From: Mytilus edulis
Taxonomy: Eukaryota > Mollusca > Bivalvia > Mytilida > Mytilidae
DNA length: 64,000 nt
Assembly (NCBI RefSeq): GCF_963676685.1
Contig: NC_092351.1
Coordinates: 41,840,733 to 41,904,732 of the forward strand
Direction of reading: 5' to 3'
Position 1 is the first letter of the stretch; each line of letters begins with the position of its first letter. A program made the position numbers and the translations under genes. Under the pieces are notes generated by a model. That model saw nothing but the letters and a program-made list of their open reading frames with translations. It had not been told where the DNA came from and made no database searches. Of the stretch, positions 55,201 through 62,639 are shown one piece after another.

Positions 55201-55572
55201 ACACCTCTCATGCAGGCGTGTTGTTCAGGTCATCTTGCAACCGTGCACCTACTTATTGAGAAAGATATTGACATGATTAGTATAACCGATAAAGGTGGAC
55301 ACACGCCATTTTATTGGTCCTGCGTTGGTGGTTATATTGACATAGTAAATTTATTGCTTGATCACAAAGGTTGTAATAAACATACTCCTAACAATAATGG
55401 AAAAACACCTCTAATGGCAGCTTGTGAAAAAGGACATCTGTCAATAGTTAGATTTCTTATCAAAAACGGTGCGGATATAAACAGCAGCGACAAATATGGA
55501 TACACGGCAATACATTGGGCTAATGTTGGTGGTGATAAACGTATATTATACTTACTGATAGATCGAATGTGA
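31192..55572 (+). CDS. Transmembrane receptor: cysteine-rich ectodomain plus 32 ankyrin repeats (8 exons)
   Basis: Coding exons: 31194-31229, 32602-32785, 33618-33920, 40456-40519, 44043-44080, 45740-45817, 51437-51466 and 52256-55572. Every intron starts GT and ends AG, every junction phase agrees, and the total is 4050 nt (1349 residues plus stop). Order: signal peptide (residues 1 to about 22); ectodomain (about 26-195) with 16 cysteines and several N-x-S/T sites, including 'CRCDYTRNYAFV' and 'EDCSCYIKQC'; a short linker; a membrane helix (222-243, 'IIVIVMLFLALLSVIIIFLL'); a 55-residue spacer; then ankyrin repeats to the C-terminus. Ankyrin repeats bind other proteins, so this is probably a surface receptor with an intracellular scaffold. 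'RSER' before the helix conflicts mildly with the positive-inside rule, but the signal peptide and cysteines favour an outside N-terminus. I recall the ectodomain pattern from unnamed bivalve proteins; the ligand is unknown. Confidence 0.85.
31294..31390. repeat. 27-bp minisatellite, about 3.6 copies
   Basis: The unit 'GATCATGCACCAACACAAAA' plus 'GATGATT' starts at 31294, 31321, 31348 and 31375. Copy 2 has 'ACCGATT' at its end. The period is a multiple of three, so it keeps an open frame on both strands (a DHAPTQKMI repeat on the plus strand). Confidence 0.9.
32042..32250 (+). mobile_element. SINE-like mussel dispersed repeat
   Basis: Begins 'AAAAAAGAAGATGTGGTATG' and runs through 'GGTCACCGTACGGCCTTCAA', 'CCATACCGCATAGTCAGCTA' and 'AACGAGAAAACTAACGGCC'. 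A second full copy is at 39291 and fragments are near 9495, 19160, 58680 and 59645. I know it as abundant in Mytilus; no coding sequence. Confidence 0.65.
32602..32785 (+). CDS. Receptor exon 2, first half of ectodomain
   Basis: Acceptor 'CAATACAG', donor GTATGT, phase 0 to 1. The correct frame is not the longest open frame here but the one reading 'RQCPHLSQRRFRIWSECHDN' and 'YNCLYSTKNRTYIEFCKN', with four cysteines and two N-glycosylation sites. An in-frame TAA just upstream of the acceptor confirms the boundary. Confidence 0.8.
32786..33617 (+). other. Intron 2 of the receptor gene
   Basis: No repeat or exon supported. A hydrophobic frame starting at 33218 looks like a signal peptide but has no fitting donor. 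T-rich tract precedes the acceptor at 33617. Confidence 0.5.
33618..33920 (+). CDS. Receptor exon 3, core of cysteine-rich ectodomain
   Basis: Acceptor 'TTCTTTGTAG', donor GTAAGT, phase 1 to 1, 303 nt. Encodes 'GLKIVISGTFRNVRCSEERY', 'DCLYLKSPCSDTGQITF', 'CRCDYTRNYAFV', 'NPCFCVPSVEDCSCYIKQC' and ends 'TTLSP'. Ten cysteines, many in C-x-C pairs, point to a compact disulfide-bonded domain. Confidence 0.85.
33921..34934 (+). other. Intron 3, unique part
   Basis: Between the exon 3 donor and the start of the inverted repeat. AT-rich with no exon or clear repeat. Confidence 0.5.
34935..35090. repeat. Hairpin array at left end of the giant inverted repeat
   Basis: Three copies of a 30-bp fold-back ('AGGTCTTTCCAC', loop, 'GTGGAAAGACCT') begin at 34935, 34989 and 35042. 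They are spaced about 54 bp by 'ATTGGATTTCTTCTGATTAT'. The same hairpins close the right end at 43613-43883. Confidence 0.9.
35091..38265 (+). repeat. Left-arm tandem array, three ~1.1-kb units
   Basis: Units 35091-36240, 36241-37400 and 37401-38265. Each carries 'GATGTCGCTTAGA', 'AGAGTTATCTCCCC', 'GACCGAAGCCGTATATAGAT', and runs of AAGGTCA half-sites at about 35499-35525, 36655-36680 and 37818-37845. 'ACCGGAAGTA' motifs (ETS-like) cluster at 35925-36055 and 37065-37210. Unit 3 is shorter, lacking the ACCGGAAGT block. Confidence 0.85.
38266..38742. other. Loop spacer with repeat fragment
   Basis: 38521-38690 has 'GGCGGATCCAGGGGACGGG' and 'GCGGGACCCCCTTATGTCA', resembling a GC-rich bivalve repeat. 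No coding sequence was seen. Confidence 0.5.
38743..39801 (+). mobile_element. Non-autonomous Helitron
   Basis: It starts TC ('TCTATACTATTAAACGAGAA') and ends with the hairpin 'CCCGCGATTTCGCGGG' (39776-39791), then 'TGTGTTCTAG'. It is inserted between A (38742) and T (39802). A 5' TC, a 3' subterminal hairpin about 6-7 bases before CTAG and A/T flanks are the diagnostic features of Helitrons. No Rep/helicase frame exists. A SINE-like repeat is nested at 39291-39545. Confidence 0.8.
39291..39545 (+). mobile_element. SINE-like dispersed repeat nested in Helitron
   Basis: Same element as 32042-32250, a longer copy with 'GTCACCGTACGGCCTTCAAC', 'CCATACCGCATACTCAGCTT' and an additional tail 'CATAAACAAACGACAACCAC'. 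Either inserted into the Helitron or carried by it when it moved. Confidence 0.65.
40143..40325. repeat. 45-bp minisatellite, four copies
   Basis: The unit containing 'TTGTCTTATTAATAACCTTC' then 'TTAGGCGAACATCATCGTAC' repeats at 40143, 40188, 40233 and 40278. Copies 1 and 4 match each other (GTACATCATTG), as do copies 2 and 3 (GAACATCATCG). It ends about 130 bp before receptor exon 4. Confidence 0.9.
40456..40519 (+). CDS. Receptor exon 4, end of ectodomain
   Basis: Acceptor 'CATTTCAG', donor GTAAGT, phase 1 to 2. The split codon G|AT makes 'LSPDYQC', matching the 'LSPDY-x-C' ending I recall for this ectodomain type. It then reads 'ESSGSKQTNYTCKPDIF', adding the last two cysteines and one glycosylation site. 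It is the only receptor exon inside the loop of the inverted repeat. Confidence 0.78.
40687..43612 (-). repeat. Right-arm tandem array, three units, reversed
   Basis: Units about 40687-41838, 41839-42722 and 42723-43612, each beginning 'AAAAACCAATTGTTCAGAGA' and ending in the reverse of the left-arm start ('AAATTAGGCGGAAGAAAAAA'). Only the first has the ACCGGAAGT block. The half-site clusters appear reversed ('TGACCTTGACCTTTGACC') near 41402, 42287 and 43168. Confidence 0.85.
43613..43883. repeat. Hairpin array at right end of the inverted repeat
   Basis: Five fold-back copies between 43629 and 43883. Three have the 'CTTTCCACGGAAAAGTGGAAAG' type core and two have a variant with 'CTTTCA...TGAAAG' in which both arms changed together, so pairing is kept. 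This compensating change suggests that the hairpin itself matters or that arms are homogenised. Confidence 0.85.
44043..44080 (+). CDS. Receptor exon 5, extracellular linker
   Basis: A 38-nt exon, phase 2 to 1, acceptor 'TTAATTTCAG' and donor GTAATG. Encodes 'MHNNGSEMTTIHK'. It is small and only supported by splice sites, phase and its position between two stronger exons. Confidence 0.62.
44081..45739 (+). other. Intron 5 of the receptor gene
   Basis: AT-rich; no repeat or exon I can support. Reading frames at 44741-44947 and 45210-45434 are short and lack domains. Confidence 0.45.
45740..45817 (+). CDS. Receptor exon 6, first half of transmembrane helix
   Basis: Acceptor 'TTTATTATAG', donor GTAAAT, phase 1 to 1. 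Encodes 'GNERSQPLMRSERIIVIVML' then 'FLALLS'. The helix continues in exon 7 without a break. Confidence 0.72.
45818..51436 (+). other. Intron 6 of the receptor gene (5.6 kb)
   Basis: Mostly AT-rich. 48264-48500 is a fragment of a mussel retroelement-like repeat (minus strand; 'CTGCGGGTGTTAACGTTTCA', 'CAGGCGTCAATCC'). 49380-49460 has weak similarity to the AAGGTCA-rich units above. 50200-50450 (minus) may be another repeat ('AAATATCAATCATTACACAT'). No exon on either strand was supported. Confidence 0.45.
48264..48500 (-). repeat. Retroelement-like repeat fragment
   Basis: The minus-strand frame contains 'VMLCKSDGLTPAETLTPAV'-like text and the DNA phrases above, which I recall as multi-copy in Mytilus. 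Too short to classify. Confidence 0.4.
51437..51466 (+). CDS. Receptor exon 7, second half of transmembrane helix
   Basis: A 30-nt micro-exon between 'TTTCATTTCAG' and GTAAGT, phase 1 to 1. It encodes 'VIIIFLLVYN', completing a 22-residue helix with exon 6. Leaving it out keeps the frame but shortens the helix to about 13 residues. Confidence 0.72.
51467..52255 (+). other. Intron 7 of the receptor gene
   Basis: No gene. A second strong acceptor-like site at about 51887 ('TTCATTTGCAG') would enter a frame that stops after ten codons, so I do not use it. Confidence 0.5.
52256..55572 (+). CDS. Receptor exon 8, cytoplasmic ankyrin-repeat domain
   Basis: One uninterrupted exon of 3317 nt from the 'TTGTTTGCAG' acceptor to TGA at 55570-55572. 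After a polar spacer ('GGQGVNVKTCDAETNIKQLF') come 32 ankyrin repeats, nearly all exactly 33 residues. Two types alternate: type A ('TPLMIAC...SIVKLLI...TD') and type B ('KEGQTPFYWSCVGGNIDIVN', 'CDIHKPN'), so the true unit is 66 residues. Repeats 4-9 and 10-15 are a tandem duplication of 198 residues. Many repeats have Cys at the end of the first helix. Ankyrin arrays this long form a curved solenoid for protein binding. The absence of introns suggests growth by unequal exchange inside one exon. Confidence 0.95.
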
Positions 55573-55583
55573 TGGTGGGCGAA

Positions 55584-55593
55584 AATAAATAAA
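55584..55593 (+). terminator. Polyadenylation signals of the receptor gene
   Basis: Two overlapping AATAAA hexamers (55584-55589 and 55588-55593) begin 12 bases after the stop codon. The 3' untranslated region would be very short, with cleavage around 55600-55620. A further AATAAA-like cluster lies near 55778. Confidence 0.6.
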
Positions 55594-56436
55594 GAAGCAC
55601 CACAAAAATTCCCTTTAACCTTGAAACTTTATTTTTATTGGCAAAATATATCCGCCTAGCTATCTTATGACTTATACTGTTGGCTAGTCGTTTATTTCGA
55701 CTTTTCAATACTCTCACATCAATCATTTTTTAATTTATAGTAACTTTTATATTCTTTAGGTTTACATGATCTAAAACAATAAAATAAAAGAATAAATTAG
55801 ATCAAATATCCGTTACGTTGCGAGAGATGTTCCGAAATGAAAAAGTCAAAAAAAAAGCGGGTTTTCCGCAATACTCTTCTTCGATGGCAAGAAATTTCGT
55901 CCAAGTTGTTCAGGGTTAAATTTTTAATGAATCCCATATACTAGTGTTTGTCTTTTTATGTTTTATCAAAAAGTACTGCATATTTTCTTTATCTTATTAC
56001 ACAGTATTATTAAGAAAGTTGAATAATGTTGAAAAACCATATTTTTTTCCGATTTGTTCTGCGTTTTCAAAATACAGCAGATTTTTCACAGATATAAAGT
56101 GAAACTATAATTTATAACATTCACGGTTCGTTACCAGATCTTTCACGCAATGTTTGACCACCGCGGTTTACTTTTTCAGACCAGATAAACATTGGCAATT
56201 TGTTGTACACTTTAAGATACTCCCTGAAAATCAAATGGTCGGTGCTCTAAGACGGATTTGTATATTTGTATATAATATGTCCCAATGACCTTGACATATA
56301 GGTGGGGGTAGGGGGCAGTGACTATCTTTGAGGGGACCCCCTCGAGTCATGCCTCAGTATATACCTTTATACTAGTAATCAACCAAATTTTTCCCACAAA
56401 ATGAGGACAGGCACCCTGCCCCCTAAATCCGCCTGT

Positions 56437-56700
56437 GGTTTAATAGCTTCCTTGTGAGGTGCAACCCTTTATCAAGGACATCACGACAGGAAATATCCTG
56501 GAATATAGTATCATCAACTGGGAGATATATACTTCGTAAGGAGTTTTTCATATTTTGTGCTCTAGTTTCAGATTTTTTAACATTTCGCCATTTGATACCT
56601 GGCACAAAAAGAAGCGCCTGTTTCTCCTCGTCAAGACCTTTATAGTCATTCCCCGTGACACCCCTCATTATTTTTCTCTAGAAGCCCTGGAATAGGTCCA
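56437..56700 (+). repeat. Dispersed bivalve repeat, part 2
   Basis: 'TTTAATAGCTTCCTTGTGAG', 'CAACCCTTTATCAAGGACAT' and 'CAACTGGGAGATATATAC' match, from memory, the continuation of the repeat at 12961-13380. The minus-strand frame at 56423-56668 is its shadow. Confidence 0.5.
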
Positions 56701-57334
56701 CCCCATTTCTGAAAATGTGTATGTTAGTTTAATTAAACAATGACATCAAAGGTGCTATATTTTACAGGGTATGACTACTTTTACTTACGTTCTAAATTGA
56801 AGTGGGTCTATTGGTGGTCCTACACCTACAAATAATCCGTTGATAGATGCAGAATTACTGTGGTACTGAATATTAGCCTAAAAGAGATGTGACTTGTTTT
56901 ATCAATGGATGGGACAAAAACGATTTCAAATTGAGTTGAAATTGCAATTTTGGACGGATTTTCTGCCTTTTTAAATATTTTTTGATTTAACGACCGTTGT
57001 TGTGTTATTCTTTTTTTCCTCTTTTTTCTCGATATATCGCCTAATTGTTCGCTAGCTTCAGCCTGGTTCGTGAGGACGCGCTGTTAGAATTTTGGTACAC
57101 AAAAATAAAAATGTCCCAATTAGGAAATCATCATTTTTGTGGTTAAAGGTTTGTAGTTAACCGAATCTCATTGACCATCTCTCTCTATATATGTATATCT
57201 ATATGCAAGTCAAGATTAGAGGCAGTATTAACTATCTTTTGTATCTTTTATATTGCGTTCAATTAGTCACCAAACTTTTATTTGATTCGCCCCTTTGTTT
57301 TGTAACTTTAAGAATATATGTGCAAAATAATAAT

Positions 57335-57480
57335 ATTGAGAATGGAAATGAGGAGAGTGTTAAAGAGACAACAACCCGACCAAAGAACAGACAACAGCCG
57401 ACGGTCACCAATGGGTCTTTAACACAGCAAGAAAATCCTGAAACCGGAGACGTGCTCCAATCTAATCTAGCTGGCCCCTG
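57335..57480 (-). repeat. Truncated retroelement 3' tail
   Basis: Reverse complement of the end of the 6738-9013 element: 'GGTCGGGTTGTTGTCTC' and 'GGGGCCAGCT' in order. No coding part remains. Confidence 0.6.
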
Positions 57481-58034
57481 AACAAAAATGTGTACTAGTC
57501 ATCGAAGTATTTGTTTCTTTAAATCATTCGACCTTTTGATGGCAATAAAACTTGATGCTCAATTATGTATTTTTTTCATACAGATGTAGGTAAAATATAT
57601 ATATATTGGAATTAAAAAAAAAATATCAGTATCTCATTTAAAAATGAACAGAACAGATTTTATTTTGGCAATTATCATAGTCATTTTTGAATGCAAAAGT
57701 GTGATTAAACATTGCGTTTTCGGGAAATTCTGCATACAAATAAATGCAATATCTTTCCCTCGCAATTTCAGTAATAATAAACACTTCGCACCTTTTCTGA
57801 ATTTATGGCATGTACGATTTAGTTCCAGTGAAATATTTTTCCTATGTTCTTCATGAACATAATTATATAGATCTAGAAAGCAGGTAGACGAAAGTATTAA
57901 ATTGAGTCATCTCATGTGTTTATGTTACACAAGATTTTATCATAGTTCTCTTTCCTTTAATAAAGTTACATCCATGATGTTGTATGCCCCTTACCCTTAC
58001 GATTTGATTGCATTCCCTTTCTGTTATTTTGCAG

Positions 58035-60560
58035 AGAATCAGAATGCATATATGACCGATGCAATCCATCCCGGTTACAAACCTGCTGTAAGAGAGATAT
58101 AAATAGCAATTAGATTATGTATTCATCGATTTAGTTCATTTGTGTTTAAACCTCTGCTGGAAAATTAATAATTAATTACAATAACAAAAAAATGGTGAAA
58201 ATATTAATAGTGTATCCACTTTATCGGTAAATTGTCTATTTTGAGCTTAGACCAAAAGAGGTATGGGTTAAAATAATCAGTCATTTACCGTTTCATTGCT
58301 AAAATACAATGTAAATACAGAAAGTGATATATTTTAAATTCATTCATCGATATTCGATATTTGCTGGCAAGAGGTCAACTGTATATATTATCACGTAACT
58401 CGATCTCAATCTTGAGAAAAACAGAAATTGGAAAGGAAAAAAAGAATGAAGGGATTAAAATGGAATACCATGAGCTAATTCTTGTATGGAATATACTAAC
58501 TTGTATAAGTACAGGTTTGTATTTATATTACCGTGCATGTATGTGTTTTATTATAGCGGTGTCTTCTTTAACATGTATAGACACATAAAACTTAACCCTA
58601 CAGGAACTAAAGATAACATTACAAAATGTGTTTTACAAAAAGAATACGTAACTAAATATTCAACTAAGACATAAAAGTATGTTATGTGATTGCCAATGAG
58701 ACAACTCTGTTCTAGAGACTCAAATTAGAAGTAGGAAATGGCAACTTAAAGTCACCATACGGCCGTCGGCATTGAGAAGCACATACGCATAAAAGGTCGC
58801 GAGTCGACATGACACATGTAAAACAATTTTTAAAACTACCAACTAGATTAATATTCCACAAAAAAAAAATGATTTGCGAGTGGCTGATTTAGGTAGGTGC
58901 GTAGAGGATGCACACCCTCTTTTTGGGAAAATATTTATTTATGCATTTAATAGTCCTTCGTTTCGTCTCGCCATGGTCAGCAGTTTGCCTCCTGTTTAAA
59001 GGAATTAAGTCCCCTTTCAATTAACCAGGATTCACACCTGTATACAGCAACAAACGACCATCGGTTCAATGTCTAGTATTCTAATGTAAAGAAGGAAGAT
59101 AGACAATAAAATGATATACATATATGTTTATATTATAGTATCAACAATATTTAAACAAGGTAAATCATACCTATGCCGATAAAACTAATCTTAAAACGTA
59201 CAAAGTCATTCATATATGATTATAACTTTAATAAAACTTTTTATTGTAGCGTTTACTTCTAACATATCAAGTACGTTCGCACCACCCGCTGTTGAAGGTA
59301 ATGGTCCTTTTCCTATCGTAATCCTTACTTAACATGTTACCTTTCCAAAAACCACATTGCTGATTTAATTGCTCACAGAGTTATTATGTCAGTTTCCTCT
59401 TCAGTGATCTGATATTCAAAAGGCGAAGACCATATACAACAAAATGTATATTTAAAAGAGAGACTTTTAATTTATTGATTGAAAGCTGCTTACGTTCCAG
59501 TGGCAAACATTCAAGAACATTCAGGCCAAATTTTAGTTTAAAATGGCTATACGTGATTTATAGTAAACTTATTCGTTTAACCAAAACAGGAATAGTTAAG
59601 TTTACAAGGAAATACCAAAGATGCATCTACACACTCAGAATAAAAAAGAAAGAGATGTGGTATGATTGACAACTGACCAGTCTCCTAATCCTAAATGCTG
59701 CATTCTTGGCAGAGAATCCCAAAACCGCGAGGCAGTTTTAAATTACGTATTTCTAAATTTATAAAAGAAAATATAAATTCACATGATATATATCAAAATT
59801 CTGTCTTGGTCCCTCTCGGTTTGATGGATTATTATCCCAACATCCATTTGCTATTCGTGATCTCTTGTTAGCTGACTTGGTTTGTTAAAATATATATATA
59901 AGCTTGTAACCCTCTTAAAGATCATAAAAACACACATGTATCAAAATCTTTTAACAGATATATATTTGATAATATAACTCACGTTTTGTTTATTTCATTT
60001 CACATATATATCTGGATACCATCTAGGTGTTTTAAAGAATGTACCGTTTGTCTGTTTCAAGGTTCAAGTCCTGATGCATCGTGGGTAATTGTTGTTATCC
60101 TTGCTGTATTTCTATTGGCGATCATCATTCCAACAGGAATTTGCCTTGGAAGGTAAGATAACTCAGTATTTGAGCAATTTATTGAGATACCTAATAAGAA
60201 ACATGAATACATACATAGTTGCTTATATAAACTAATGTAAAATTTCAATTGTGTATTGTAGAACGTACATTTTGTACCGTATGCTATAATGATTGAAAAT
60301 GAATATATTATGAAAATAACTCTACAAATTGTATACGTTCCAGGCGCTCTTCCGAGTGTGGTTCCCGTCACAAGGAACGTTAAAACAAGGAAAGAGAAAC
60401 TGTTATTGCTTTAATTCAATATTGCAAGACAATTTCTAATACATGTACATTTTAAAATTAGAAAACTAATTTTAATTGTGTGTTTTTGTTTTCCCTTTTG
60501 TCTAGGAGAAGATGGAGAGCTGGAAAGAATATGACGACAACAACAAAGACGTCAAAATGA
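58035..60560 (+). CDS. Second transmembrane cassette: cysteine stalk, helix, short basic tail (5 exons)
   Basis: Exons 58035-58087 (phase 2 to 1), 59139-59159 (1 to 1), 59250-59297 (1 to 1), 60062-60152 (1 to 2) and 60506-60560 (stop TGA). They read 'ESECIYDRCNPSRLQTC', 'STIFKQA', 'FTSNISSTFAPPAVEG', a membrane helix 'WVIVVILAVFLLAIIIPTG', then 'RRRWRAGKNMTTTTKTSK'. The basic residues after the helix put the tail inside the cell. There is no upstream start or signal peptide that fits phase 2. The phase series resembles receptor exons 5-7. Hence it is either an alternative 3' end of the receptor gene (exon 4 leaves in phase 2) or the remains of a duplicated receptor. A possible alternative last exon is at 60344-60383. 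Confidence 0.6.
58088..59138 (+). other. Intron with repeat fragment
   Basis: 58673-58800 is a diverged copy of the 32042-type dispersed repeat ('GATTGCCAATGAGACAACTC', 'GTCACCATACGGCCGTCGGC'). Frames at 58361-58674 are short and unsupported. Confidence 0.5.
59250..59297 (+). CDS. Stalk exon of the second membrane cassette
   Basis: Acceptor 'TTTTTATTGTAG', donor GTAATG, phase 1 to 1. Encodes 'FTSNISSTFAPPAVEG', Ser/Thr/Pro-rich with one N-glycosylation site, typical of a membrane-proximal stalk. Confidence 0.6.
60062..60152 (+). CDS. Transmembrane exon of the second membrane cassette
   Basis: Acceptor 'CTGTTTCAAG', consensus donor GTAAGA. Encodes 'SSPDASWVIVVILAVFLLAI' followed by 'IIPTGICLG'. 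About 21 hydrophobic residues make a clear single-pass helix. Confidence 0.7.
60344..60383 (+). CDS. Alternative last exon of the second membrane cassette
   Basis: After 'ATACGTTCCAG' the sequence enters in phase 2 and reads 'RRSSECGSRHKER' to a TAA at 60381. It could replace exon 60506-60560, giving a different short basic tail after the same helix. Both tails start with arginines. Confidence 0.4.
60506..60560 (+). CDS. Cytoplasmic-tail exon of the second membrane cassette
   Basis: Acceptor 'CCCTTTTGTCTAG', phase 2 entry. Encodes 'RRRWRAGKNMTTTTKTSK' and TGA. A run of arginines at the inner face, then a Thr-rich tail without recognisable signalling motif. Confidence 0.6.
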
Positions 60561-61066
60561 AGAAAAAAATATCTTTCATACTTTCATCAAGATTATCTAT
60601 AGAAGATATACATGAATTTTCAACTATTTGGGGATGGTGGTAGAAAATTGAAGTACAAACAAATCATAATTTCATCAAGATTTTTATGTCGAAAATATAC
60701 GTGAAATTTTAATTTAGTAGTTAGATGGTGGAGGATAAATGTCCTTTTTTATCTTGTTGTTTCATTCAAGTACAATGGAAGATATTTTACAAACACAACC
60801 TGGATCAACAACAACTATTTGACTCAAAAATAGAACCATGTTATAAGTTTGGTTTTATGACAGTTTAAAATCAGCCATACAAACTTGACTTGAAGGTCCG
60901 TAAAATAGAACTTAATGAATACATGTGTGTACTATGTCAATTGTATGGGTGTATTCTTCCCACAAATAAGTGGCAACACAATTTGGGAAAACTCAAATGA
61001 CTAGTGTTTGAAAATTGGCGATAGACTTTCTTAGTGCTTGTTTGATGTATGTGCATGTACTTTGCA

Positions 61067-61072
61067 AATAAA
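61067..61072 (+). terminator. Polyadenylation signal of the second membrane cassette
   Basis: AATAAA about 507 bases after the stop codon at 60560, in 'TTTGCAAATAAAAATATTG'. No earlier canonical hexamer was noticed. Confidence 0.45.
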
Positions 61073-61789
61073 AATATTGAGCACGGTTTAACGGTAACAT
61101 GTCTTTTGCGTTGCTTTTTAAAAGATTAAATAAACATATGTATCTAAGACGATATATTATCTTCACATTAATTTACAAAACGCATATTCTGGTAATTTTT
61201 CCCCCAACCAAAAAACTAAATTTGAAGTGCACTCATTCCAGAATAGGACTCATATAAGGAGCGAGAAAAATATTAAATAAACCTTTTAATTGATGGTCTT
61301 AAGAAATATAACATTTTTCTTACCATAACTCAAACCATATTTATGTCTTCACACATGTAAAATCAATAGTTTTAGTTCTATCCTTTATATATTTTATCAG
61401 GCAAAATACCAGTATCGCATTTAAGATTTTTAAGAAATGACTTAATTTTCAATCTTCATACGTCTCGTGCAGATCGACTATCTTTATATATGATATATAT
61501 GTATCAAAGTGCGAATGTTTGGAATTCTTGAAACTAGATTCGAAACTTTTGTTCTAATTAATGTTAACAAAAAAAAGAATTAACTTGATTGACTTATTCG
61601 ATCCACGAAAAAATATTCTTATAACGGTAAAAACAAGGATTACCATATATATTTAACTAAAATATGAAATCCAATAGACCTAGAAAAATTCAATCGATAG
61701 AGTTTGCTATCTATATGTATATATCAGTTTTATGAATGTCGTCAGTTTTCGGATGTGCTCTCGATACTTTTATCGTTCAATCAAATGGC
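61073..61789. other. AT-rich intergenic DNA
   Basis: No exon or recognisable repeat. Contains (TA)-rich patches near 61480-61505 and 61710-61725. Confidence 0.45.
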
Positions 61790-62115
61790 GTCTAGACTAC
61801 ATTGGCTAGAGGTATAGAGGGATAGAGGGATAGTTGAGATCTCAAAAAACATCTTGAACCCCGCTGCATTTTTGAGCCTGTCCAAAGTCAGGAGTCTCAT
61901 GCATTTCTTAGTCTTGTATGATTGTTAATCTTAGTTTCTTGTATATAATTCGAAATTAAGAATGACGTCCATTATCATTGAATTAGTATACATATTTGTT
62001 TAGGGGCCAGCTGAAGGACTGCATTGACGACCCATTGGAGGCCTTCGGTTGTTGTCTGCCGTATGGTCGGGTTGTTGTCTCTTCGACACATTCCACATTT
62101 CCATTCTCAATTTTA
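61790..62115 (+). repeat. Truncated retroelement 3' tail
   Basis: Plus-strand copy of the tail at 8690-9013: 'TACATTGGCTAGAGGTATAG', 'CCAAAGTCAGGAGTC', 'GTTTAGGGGCCAGCTGAAGG', 'GGTCGGGTTGTTGTCTC' and 'CATTCTCAATTTTATTAT'. It lacks the middle 'CGCCTCCGAGTGCGGGAG' block. Confidence 0.7.
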
Positions 62116-62639
62116 TTATAAATTACACACGAAATGATACATATTATCGAGCCAATTTATTGTAAATTGTTTGTTTTAAGCATTTCACAATTTGGATATA
62201 GATTTTAGTATGTAATACATTAATTATGAGAATTTGTTGTGAAATTTGAATTTGACAACTAATGCCCCTTTAATGCAAACAGAAATTAATTTGATAAAGA
62301 GTTCTAGCTACTTTCTATACTGACCTCTATACGATACATGCATCGGATGTACGATAACGGTTGTGTCTGTTCGTTCGTTCGCAAGTGCGTTTGCTGGTCT
62401 TCTACACTTTGCAATCTTCTCAGTGCAGGCATCTCATCCTTACCTTTTTGAAACTTTTGGTCCTCATTGTTCTTCGGCTTTGTACTTGTTTTGGCTTTCG
62501 AATCTTTTTCATCTGAGCATCACTGGTTAGTCTTGTATGACCAAACGCGCGTCTAGCGTATTAAATTTTAGGCCTGGTATCTTTTGTTAGCTATTATTCG
62601 TGTGTTTCTCTGTCTTATATGTTCTCCCATTTATTTGTA
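62116..62639. other. Repeat debris
   Basis: 62507-62582 carries 'CATCTGAGCATCACTGGTTAGTC' in the form of the dispersed repeat also seen near 3195 and 30880. The rest is AT-rich with no gene. Confidence 0.45.

Larger units (their letters stand above)
55573..58034. other. Spacer between ankyrin exon and second membrane cassette
   Basis: 56286-56430 is GC-richer repeat material ('GGTGGGGGTAGGGGGCAGTG', 'AGGACAGGCACCCTGCCCCC'). 56437-56700 continues the repeat family of 12961-13380. 57335-57480 is a reversed retroelement tail. No exon carrying the receptor-type ectodomain was found in this gap. Confidence 0.5.

Noticed and set aside
56423-56668. 81-residue minus-strand frame, rather protein-like
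   Set aside because: The plus strand matches the continuation of the dispersed repeat at 12961-13380; I treat the frame as a shadow.
57644-57856. Signal-peptide-like frame (MNRTDFILAIIIVIFECKS) as first exon of the 58035-60560 cassette
   Set aside because: No donor in it gives the phase-2 end needed by the exon at 58035. It remains possible if another small exon lies between.
60057-60371. 104-residue minus-strand frame
   Set aside because: It is the antisense of the transmembrane exon and its flanking introns.
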